From an uncultured Desulfovibrio sp. (lineage in GTDB: Bacteria; Desulfobacterota; Desulfovibrionia; Desulfovibrionales; Desulfovibrionaceae), in assembly GCA_900547595.1 (NCBI GenBank), contig URHE01000010.1, positions 1 through 35,531 of the forward strand: 35,531 nucleotides of DNA, given 5' to 3'. The notes under the pieces were generated by a model. The model did no database searches. It saw only the letters and a program-made list of their open reading frames with translations, and was not told the origin of the DNA. This document shows positions 29,723 to 35,531 of this stretch, piece after piece. Made by a program: the position numbers and the translations under genes. Within the stretch, counting starts at the first letter, position 1, and every line of letters starts with the position of its first letter.

Positions 29723-31488
29723 GGCTGGCCGGGCGTTGCATGGTTGGTGGCGAGAAAGGAAAGTTCCTGTCCGAGCAGGCGGCGCAGGCGCTCGTGGATG
29801 AGCTGGCGGGCCGCCCCCGCATCGGGCATGGTCAGGACGGTATGGACGAGTTCCGCGCAGGTGTCGGTATCCAGCTTGCGGAGCATGTGCTTGATCCCCG
29901 GCACGAAGCGCGGCGCGGCCGAGAGGGCGTCGATGCCCATGCCGAGCAGGAGGGCCACGCCGCAGGGATCGGAGGCGAACTCCCCGCAGACGGAGACCGG
30001 GATGCCCTCCCGGTGGGCCGCGTCCACCACCCGCTTGAGCGAGCGGACCACGGCCAGGTGGAGCGGTTCGTGCAGATAGGCCACATGGCGGTTGTTGCGG
30101 TCAATGGCCATGAGATAGTGCACAAGGTCATTGGTGCCGATACTGAAAAAATCGCATTCGCGCGCCAGCGTGTCGGCGGTCAGGATGGCGGCGGGCGTTT
30201 CCACCATGACGCCCAGGGGCAGATGTCCCGCATGGGCGACGCCCCGGCTCCGCAGTTCCTGCCGCAGTTCCTGAAGGATGCGCCGCACGCTGCGGACTTC
30301 CCGGCTGTCGGTGATCATGGGCAGCATCAGGGCCACGTTGCCCGCCGCTCCCGCGCGGAGGAGCGCCCTGAGCTGGGCGCGGAAAAGCTCCTCATGGGCG
30401 AGGCAGAAGCGGATGCCGCGCAGGCCGAGCGCCGGATTCGGCTCGCGCAGGGCCGCGTGCGCGGGCATGGCTTTGTCCGCGCCCACGTCCAGCGTGCGGA
30501 AGATGACCGGTCCAGGCGCCACATGCGAGGCCACGGCGGCGTATTCCGCGAAGAGGTCGTCCTCGCCGGGCGGCGTTTTGCCCAGATAGGCAAATTCCGT
30601 GCGGTACAGCCCCACGCCGTCGGCGCCGCAGCCGGCCAGACCCTGAAGCTCGTTGGCGTTTTCCAGGTTGGCGCGCACGCTGACGCGCACGCCGTCCCGG
30701 CTTTCGGCGGGGCGGCGGGACGTGGCGCGGGCGTGACGGTCCCAGGCTTCGTAGCTTTCCTTCCGGCGCGCGTAGCGCGCAAGGTCCGCCTCGTCAGGAT
30801 CGAGCAGGACGCAGCCGGAAAGGCCGTCCACAATGGCCGTCTCGCCGTCGCGCGCCGCGTCGGGCAGGCCCGTGACGCCCACGAGGGCGGGCACGCGCAG
30901 GCTGCGCGCAAGGATGGCCGTATGCGAGGTCGGGCCCCCCTCGGCGGTGAGGATGGCCTGAATGGCCTCCGGCTCCAGCTCCATGACGTCGGCGGGGGAA
31001 AGGTCCTCGGCCACCAGAACGCCCGCATCCTGCCGTCCGCGCGGCGCGGAGCGGCCCGTCAGGGCCTCGCCGAGGCGCAGCCCCATGGCCCGGACATCCT
31101 GCGCCCGGTCGCGGAGATAGGGATCGTCCAGGCCGCGAAAGAGTTCGCAGAGCTCTTCCACCGTTTCTTCCAGCGCCCAGGCGGCGCATATCCTGCGGTG
31201 GCGGATGCGGGCCAGGGCCGTGCCCAGCAGGCGCGGGTCGCGGGCCAGCTCCATCTGGGCGGCCACGATCTCGTCATAGTCGGCCAGGGGGGCGGGCAGG
31301 GCCGCCAGGGTCTTTTCCAGCGCGGCGCGCACCTGCGCGGCCGCCTGGCGCAGGGCTTCCTCTTCGGCGGGGATGGCGTCGTCCGCTATGCGGCGGCGCT
31401 CTCCGCGCCAGGCGCCGTGCAGGCGGCGGATGGCGCCCAGGGCAAGGCCCGGTGAGACGGAAATGCCGAAAATGACCGCGCGCGCCAT
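29719..31488 (-). CDS. ptsI: phosphoenolpyruvate-protein phosphotransferase (enzyme I)
   Basis: 589-residue PTS enzyme I, which takes phosphate from PEP and passes it to HPr. The phospho-accepting His189 lies in GGPTSHTAIL, exactly at the E. coli position. The C-terminal PEP-binding barrel has LRGIRFCLAHEELF, LPLGVMVETPAA, FFSIGTNDLVHY and the catalytic Cys in VCGEFASDP. The ATG at 31488 follows AGGAG, one base beyond the HPr stop. No enzyme II genes are visible, so sugar specificity, or a purely regulatory PTS, cannot be told. Confidence 0.96.
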   Translation of the reverse strand: MARAVIFGISVSPGLALGAIRRLHGAWRGERRRIADDAIPAEEEALRQAAAQVRAALEKTLAALPAPLADYDEIVAAQMELARDPRLLGTALARIRHRRICAAWALEETVEELCELFRGLDDPYLRDRAQDVRAMGLRLGEALTGRSAPRGRQDAGVLVAEDLSPADVMELEPEAIQAILTAEGGPTSHTAILARSLRVPALVGVTGLPDAARDGETAIVDGLSGCVLLDPDEADLARYARRKESYEAWDRHARATSRRPAESRDGVRVSVRANLENANELQGLAGCGADGVGLYRTEFAYLGKTPPGEDDLFAEYAAVASHVAPGPVIFRTLDVGADKAMPAHAALREPNPALGLRGIRFCLAHEELFRAQLRALLRAGAAGNVALMLPMITDSREVRSVRRILQELRQELRSRGVAHAGHLPLGVMVETPAAILTADTLARECDFFSIGTNDLVHYLMAIDRNNRHVAYLHEPLHLAVVRSLKRVVDAAHREGIPVSVCGEFASDPCGVALLLGMGIDALSAAPRFVPGIKHMLRKLDTDTCAELVHTVLTMPDAGAARQLIHERLRRLLGQELSFLATNHATPGQP

Positions 31489-31489
31489 G

Positions 31490-31780
31490 TCACTCCTGCA
31501 TGTCGGCGAGCAGGCCGCCCAGATCGAGCAGGGCCGCCCGCGCGTCATCGCCGTTGGCAAGAAGGATGAGTTGGGAATTGGCGGCGGGCGCCAGGGAGAG
31601 CAGGTCGAGCATGCTCTTGGCATCGGCCTCGCCGGTCTCGCTGATGCAGCGGATATCCGAGGTGTAGCGCCGCGCCGCCTTGGCCAGCCGCGCGGCCGGG
31701 CGTGAGTGCAGCCCCCCGCGCAGGGTGAGGACAAGATTCAGGGCAAGGCCCCGGGGCGTCTCGCGGATGGAATGGGCCAT
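31490..31780 (-). CDS. ptsH: HPr phosphocarrier protein
   Basis: 96-residue HPr. The phosphorylated histidine is His25 in RGGLHSRPAARLAKAA, with an N-terminus about ten residues longer than usual. Ser56 in DAKSMLDLLSLA is at the position phosphorylated by HPr kinase in other bacteria. The ATG follows a GGGAG site. It starts 84 bases after rsmI; that gap contains a CATGGA/TCCATG dyad at 31806-31829 but no convincing promoter. It is directly followed by ptsI. Confidence 0.93.
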   Translation of the reverse strand: MAHSIRETPRGLALNLVLTLRGGLHSRPAARLAKAARRYTSDIRCISETGEADAKSMLDLLSLAPAANSQLILLANGDDARAALLDLGGLLADMQE

Positions 31781-31864
31781 GGCATCGTCTCCCGCGTCGT
31801 CTTAGCATGGAGCGCGCGTGGCGTCCATGGGCGCGCGGGGGCGGCGGATGGCATGGCGCACCCG

Positions 31865-32704
31865 CTACGGGACGAGGCCGGGAATGAGCGCGTAGAGTTC
31901 CTTGACGCTCCAGCCGGGCAGGCGGCCATGCGCCTCGCGCGCGGCCTCGCGCGGTTTGAGCCCCCGTGCGAGGCTGGCGCGCAGGCAGCGTTCCGCCTCT
32001 TCCCGGGGGGCGCGTCCGGCGTCCCCTTCCGGCGGGCCGAGAATGACCGTGATCTCGCCCAGAAGCTCCCCGCAAAGTTCGTCGGCGCGTTCCAGGCGCC
32101 CAAGCAGGAATTCCTCGTGGGTCTTGGTAAGTTCACGGCAGATGGCGAGTTCCCGCGGGCCCAGTATCTCGGCGGCAAGGGCGAGGCTTTGGCCGAGCCT
32201 GTCCTTGCGCTCAAAGAAAATGAGCGAGCCGGGCGCTGCCGCATAGGCCCGGAACAGGGCGCGGCGTCCGGCGGCGTCCCGGGGGAGAAAGCCAAGGAAG
32301 GTGAAGGGCAGCGGCGGCAGACCGGCGGCGCTGAGGGCCGTAACGGGCGCGGACGGCCCCGGCACGGGCGAAACCGGAAGCCCCTCGCGGCGGCAGGCGC
32401 GTACCAGCCGGTAGCCGGGGTCGGCCAGAAGCGGCGTGCCCGCGTCCGAGATGAGGGCCACATGGGCGCCCGCGCGCAGGGCCGCGAGCGCCTCCTCGCG
32501 GCGCTCTTCCTCGTTCTGTTCGTAAAAGCTCAGGAAACGCCGGGGCGCGAGTTCCAGACGGCGGAAGAGCGCGGCCGCGCGGCGCGTGTCCTCGGCAAGG
32601 ACGATATCCGCGGCCTCAAGAATTTCGCGGGCGCGGGGCGAAAGGTCACCAGGGTTGCCAAGCGGCGTGGCGACGATCCAGAGACGGGGTGAAGTCGAAA
32701 GCAT
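31865..32704 (-). CDS. rsmI: 16S rRNA (cytidine-1402-2'-O)-methyltransferase RsmI
   Basis: 279-residue tetrapyrrole-methylase-fold enzyme that methylates C1402 of 16S rRNA in the decoding centre. Motifs are WIVATPLGNPGDLSPRA (start), VLAEDTRRA, ALISDAGTPLLADPGY, PVPGPSAPVTAL and FFERKDRL. Length and ends are typical. The ATG at 32704 lies 59 bases inside the 3' end of yraN on the same strand. The conserved start motif leaves no room for a much later start, so the overlap appears real. Confidence 0.96.
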   Translation of the reverse strand: MLSTSPRLWIVATPLGNPGDLSPRAREILEAADIVLAEDTRRAAALFRRLELAPRRFLSFYEQNEEERREEALAALRAGAHVALISDAGTPLLADPGYRLVRACRREGLPVSPVPGPSAPVTALSAAGLPPLPFTFLGFLPRDAAGRRALFRAYAAAPGSLIFFERKDRLGQSLALAAEILGPRELAICRELTKTHEEFLLGRLERADELCGELLGEITVILGPPEGDAGRAPREEAERCLRASLARGLKPREAAREAHGRLPGWSVKELYALIPGLVP

Positions 32705-33059
32705 GACGGTAATGCTCGGCGCTGAAGGTTCCGTCGCAGGCGATCAGACAGACGACATCAAAGCGGCAGGGCGCGTCCCAGGCGTCATGGGCCGCCAGCC
32801 ATGCCTGGGCGGCGCGGCTCAGGCTGCGCCGCTTGGCCGGGGTGATGGCGCCTTCCGGGCCGCCCCGTTCCCGGCTGGCGCGGGTCTTTACTTCCACAAA
32901 CACCACAGTGCCGCCGTCCCGGCAGACAAGGTCCAGCTCCAGGCGTCCCTGCCGCCAGTTGCGGTCGAGGATGCGCAAACCTTCGCGGCGCAGGATGCCC
33001 GCGGCCGCCTCCTCGCCCTGACGGCCCAGGGCAAGATGCGGGGCAGCGCCCGTCAGCAC
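32646..33059 (-). CDS. yraN: YraN family (UPF0102) endonuclease-like protein
   Basis: 137-residue protein of the UPF0102 family, with a restriction-endonuclease-like fold. Core residues are seen in GRQGEEAAAGIL, RNWRQGRLELDLVCRDGGTVVFVEVKTRAS (the E-x-D...E-V-K catalytic pattern) and ITPAKRRSLSRAAQAWL. Start is GTG at 33059, overlapping the rnhB stop by 7 bases. The biochemical role is not established for the family. Its place between rnhB and rsmI is common in Proteobacteria. Confidence 0.93.
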   Translation of the reverse strand: MLTGAAPHLALGRQGEEAAAGILRREGLRILDRNWRQGRLELDLVCRDGGTVVFVEVKTRASRERGGPEGAITPAKRRSLSRAAQAWLAAHDAWDAPCRFDVVCLIACDGTFSAEHYRHAFDFTPSLDRRHAAWQPW

Positions 33060-33766
33060 AGTTCACCCCAGGCGGCGTCCGGAGCTTCTCCGGACGGGGC
33101 GGCGGCGGGGACGCCCCGGAAGGTGCGCCGGTGGAGCGGGCAGGGGCCCAGACGGCGCAGGGCCGCGAGGTGCTCGCGGGTGCCGTAGCCCATGTGGCGT
33201 TCCAGCCCGTACCCGGGCCAGCGCCGGGAAAGCGCGCGCATGAGCCGGTCGCGGAATGTCTTGGCAAGGATGGAGGCGGCGGAAATGGCGGGTTCGCTCC
33301 TGTCGCCGCCCACCAGGGCGCGCTGGCGGGGCAATGGCGCATGCCGGTGAACGCCGCGCCAGATTGCGGCGAGCATGTCGGGGGGCACGGTCCGGTTGCC
33401 GTCAATGAGCAGGAGGGCGGGCGGCGTGCGCAACGATGCGGCGGCGCGGCTCATGGCTTCCAGCGTGGCCTGGAGGATATTGACGCGCTCGATGCGGCGG
33501 CTCCAGATCACGCCCAGCCCCCAGGCGAGGGCGCATGCGCGGATGGCCGGGGCCAGCGCCTCGCGCCGCCGGGCCGTGAGCAGTTTGGAATCAGCAAGGC
33601 CGGGCAAATCGAAACGCGGCGGCAGGATGACCGCCGCCGCCACCACCGGACCGGCCAGACAGCCGCGCCCGGCTTCGTCAATGCCCGCAACGGGAGACGG
33701 CTCCTGAACAGACGGCGGCAAGTTCCCGGCGAGTCCGGGCAGGAGCGGAACGGACGTTCCGGCCAT
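33053..33766 (-). CDS. rnhB: ribonuclease HII
   Basis: 237-residue RNase HII, which cleaves RNA in RNA/DNA hybrids and removes single ribonucleotides from DNA. The metal-binding residues start with Asp30-Glu31 in AGIDEAGRGCLAGPVVAAAV. The LLIDGNRTVP segment supplies the next Asp, and GGDRSEPAISAASILAK and GYGTREHLAALRRLGP complete the fold. The usual Pro of EAGRGPLAGP is Cys here. The ATG sits only 3 bases after a 10-bp hairpin that separates it from rplS, with no Shine-Dalgarno sequence, so coupled translation is suspected. Confidence 0.96.
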   Translation of the reverse strand: MAGTSVPLLPGLAGNLPPSVQEPSPVAGIDEAGRGCLAGPVVAAAVILPPRFDLPGLADSKLLTARRREALAPAIRACALAWGLGVIWSRRIERVNILQATLEAMSRAAASLRTPPALLLIDGNRTVPPDMLAAIWRGVHRHAPLPRQRALVGGDRSEPAISAASILAKTFRDRLMRALSRRWPGYGLERHMGYGTREHLAALRRLGPCPLHRRTFRGVPAAAPSGEAPDAAWGELC

Positions 33767-33769
33767 GGC

Positions 33770-33793
33770 GGACGCCGGGCGGGCCCGGCGTCC
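33770..33793 (-). promoter_or_regulatory. 10-bp hairpin between rplS and rnhB
   Basis: GGACGCCGGG (33770-33779) and CCCGGCGTCC (33784-33793) form a perfect GC-rich stem with a 4-base loop. It begins 11 bases after the rplS stop and ends 3 bases before the rnhB start codon. It has no U-tract. It could protect the 3' end of rplS message and lower rnhB translation relative to the ribosomal protein. Confidence 0.65.
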
Positions 33794-33804
33794 ACGGGGC
33801 GCGC

Positions 33805-34152
33805 TCAGTAGCGGGCGCGCGGCTTGATGCGGGCCGCCTTGCCCTTGAGCCCGCGCAGATAGTAGAGGCGGCTGCGGCGCACGCGTCCCTGGGCCACGAC
33901 CTCCACATGATCGATGAAGGGCGAGTTGATGGGGAAGATGCGCTCCACGCCCACGCCGTCGGAAATCTTGCGCACGGTGAAGCTGGCATTGGTGTCGCCG
34001 CGCTTGATGCGGATGACATTGCCCTGGAACACCTGGATGCGTTCCTTTTCGCCCTCGACGATGCGCAGATGCACCTTGACCGTATCGCCCGAACGAAAGA
34101 CGGGCATGTCCATGCGCATGTTCTCGCGCGCGATCTTCTTGATGATATCCAT
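33805..34152 (-). CDS. rplS: 50S ribosomal protein L19
   Basis: 115-residue large-subunit protein located at the 30S-50S interface. It has the full family sequence: FRSGDTVKVHLRIVEGEKER, QVFQGNVIRIKRGD, VGVERIFPINSPFIDHVEV and RRSRLYYLRGLKGKAARIK. The ATG follows AAGGAG about seven bases upstream. It is 43 bases after trmD. Confidence 0.98.
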   Translation of the reverse strand: MDIIKKIARENMRMDMPVFRSGDTVKVHLRIVEGEKERIQVFQGNVIRIKRGDTNASFTVRKISDGVGVERIFPINSPFIDHVEVVAQGRVRRSRLYYLRGLKGKAARIKPRARY

Positions 34153-34195
34153 TTCGACTCCTTCACCGGGGCCTTCGCGGGGCGGGCCGCCGTAT

Positions 34196-35488
34196 TCAAC
34201 AAAAATCGCCCAGTATCCTGTCGGCCAGGATGGCCGCCGCGCTCCGCACGGAAAGATGATTGTCGCCCAAAAAGCGCAGGGGCCTGAGGCGGCCGTCGCA
34301 CCGGGCGATGACCTCCGGCGCCAGGCCGCGCGCCGTGCCGAGGCAGAGCAGGACCGGCCCCTCCCGGCACCATTCGCGCACCTCAGGCGGCGCAAGCGGG
34401 GGCGCCGCGCGCTTTTTTTCCGGCCATGCCGCGGAGGTCGCCACCAGACGCGGGCGCACACCCGCGCGGGCTTCGGCCAGCGTCACGGCCTCCTCAAGGG
34501 AGGAGGCCCCGCGCACCAGCGCCAGGGCGCGGCTGCGGTCCGGCCTGGCGCGGCCTCCGGCACCGGCGCTCCAATGGCGGAGGATGGCCTCCAGCAGCCG
34601 GCGCTGGTCTTCAAGGGGCGTCACCACATAGCAGGGACCCATGCCATAGCTGCGCGAAATTCGGGCTATATCGTGTACGTCAAGATTTGTCAAAGAGGAC
34701 GCGCCGCATTTTTTCCCCTCCAGCAGCACCGGATAGTGGAGGAGGCAAAAGGAGAGGTTGCGCCCGGGGCGCTCGCGCGGCAGGGCGGCAAGGGTGGCGG
34801 CGTCCTCGCGGTCAAGAGGGGCCGTGTCCAGAAGATCGGGCCGGAAGCGAAGGGTGGCCGCCAGCGCGGCCTGACGGCGCCAGGCCGCGATGCGGGCGTG
34901 ATCCCCGTTGCGGAGGATGGGCGGGACCTCCCGCCCCTCGAAATTTTCGGGGCGCGTATAGTGCGGATATTCGAGGATGCCGCGTGAAAAGCTTTCCTCC
35001 TCCCCGGAGGCTTCCTTGCCCATGAAGCCCGGCACCAGCCGGCCCACGGCCTCCATGACGGCCAGGGCCGCTGTCTCACCGCCGTTGAGCACGGCGTCCC
35101 CCACGCTGACGGGCTCCAGCGGCAGAATGTCCGCCAGGCGGGCGTCCAGCCCTTCATAGCGGCCGCAGATAAGGGTGACATCCTCCTCACGGGCGTACTC
35201 GCGGGCAAGAGCCTGGGTAAAGGGACGGCCACCCGGCGTCAGCGCGAGGATGCGCCCCGGCGCGGCGATGTCGCGCACGGCGGCGGCCACGGGCCCCGGC
35301 TGGAGCACCATGCCCGGGCCGCCTCCATAGGGACGGTCGTCCACATGGTGGTGCCTGTCCCCGCTGAAGGCGCGCGGGTCGTGAAAGCTCACCTCCACCA
35401 CGCCCGAAGCGCGCGCGCGTCCCATGAGTCCCGCCGCCAGCGGCGACGTGAAAAATTCCGGAAAGAGCGTGACAAGATGAAAGCGCAT
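34196..35488 (-). CDS. trmD: TrmD tRNA (guanine-37-N1)-methyltransferase fused to a second SPOUT-like domain
   Basis: 430 residues, far longer than the usual 240-250. Residues 1 to about 240 are TrmD, which methylates G37 of tRNA to prevent frameshifting: MRFHLVTLFPEFF, DDRPYGGGPGMVLQP, LICGRYEGLDAR, SVGDAVLNGGETAAL and EYPHYTRPENF. From about 243, LSFCLLHYPVL, SSLTNLDVHDIARISRSYGM and CYVVTPLEDQRRLLEAILRHW match the RNA-methyltransferase-like family PF09936, often fused to TrmD in Deltaproteobacteria; its target is not known. Start set at the ATG with the conserved MRFHLVTLFP beginning; an in-frame ATG at 35524 near the window edge would add 12 residues. No clear ribosome-binding site. Confidence 0.95.
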   Translation of the reverse strand: MRFHLVTLFPEFFTSPLAAGLMGRARASGVVEVSFHDPRAFSGDRHHHVDDRPYGGGPGMVLQPGPVAAAVRDIAAPGRILALTPGGRPFTQALAREYAREEDVTLICGRYEGLDARLADILPLEPVSVGDAVLNGGETAALAVMEAVGRLVPGFMGKEASGEEESFSRGILEYPHYTRPENFEGREVPPILRNGDHARIAAWRRQAALAATLRFRPDLLDTAPLDREDAATLAALPRERPGRNLSFCLLHYPVLLEGKKCGASSLTNLDVHDIARISRSYGMGPCYVVTPLEDQRRLLEAILRHWSAGAGGRARPDRSRALALVRGASSLEEAVTLAEARAGVRPRLVATSAAWPEKKRAAPPLAPPEVREWCREGPVLLCLGTARGLAPEVIARCDGRLRPLRFLGDNHLSVRSAAAILADRILGDFC

Positions 35489-35531
35489 GGCCGGAACTTG
35501 CCGGAAAAGCGGGCGTCTGTCCATGCCGGGC

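Overview
The window is about 35.5 kb of GC-rich DNA, almost entirely bacterial chromosomal genes. The best-fitting source is a sulfate reducer of the Desulfovibrionaceae (Desulfobacterota). The pointers are an orange-protein (ORP)-like cluster with two Mrp/ferredoxin ATPases behind a -24/-12 (sigma-54) promoter, a TrmD carrying the extra C-terminal SPOUT-like domain common in this group, and a TamA/TamB pair with a DsrE-like protein and an EFR1-type flavodoxin/ferredoxin. This is an inference from gene content; no rRNA or marker comparison was possible. No tRNA, rRNA, CRISPR array or insertion sequence was recognised.

Left part (1-5.7 kb): a cytoplasmic gamma-glutamyltransferase-like gene on the minus strand lies divergent to the ORP-like cluster. 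That cluster has a sigma-54 promoter at 1971-1985, then a DUF134 helix-turn-helix domain fused in frame to an ORP/NifX-type domain, two tandem Mrp-like ATPases each carrying two 4Fe-4S motifs, and a second NifX-type protein. After a palindrome-rich 297-bp gap comes a degenerate receiver-like protein. In Desulfovibrio the orthologous proteins form the ORP complex, whose small protein can bind a Mo-Cu-S cluster and which has been linked to cell division. No enhancer-binding activator is visible beside it.

Accessory stretch (5.7-13.7 kb): a solitary DUF262 protein with a C-terminal HNH-type motif (GmrSD/SspE-like, probable defence nuclease) in visibly less GC-rich DNA, followed by 330 bp without a gene but with hairpins and an intrinsic terminator. 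Then an MFS transporter, a TrmH-type tRNA methyltransferase, an NhaD/ArsB-superfamily antiporter, a maltose/galactoside-type acetyltransferase translationally coupled to an EFR1-like redox protein, and a GNAT acetyltransferase.

Envelope block (13.6-21.7 kb): tamA-tamB-GNAT form an overlapping minus-strand operon for outer-membrane assembly. A DsrE-family protein and an M99 (Csd4-like) peptidoglycan carboxypeptidase follow.

Information-processing block (21.9-35.5 kb): ffh-rpsP-khpA-rimM-mutM-glycosyltransferase run on the plus strand. They converge on the minus-strand series trmD-rplS-rnhB-yraN-rsmI-ptsH-ptsI-smpB-comEC. In relatives the rimM and trmD halves are usually adjacent and co-directional, so here the classic ffh/rpsP/rimM/trmD/rplS array appears split and inverted.
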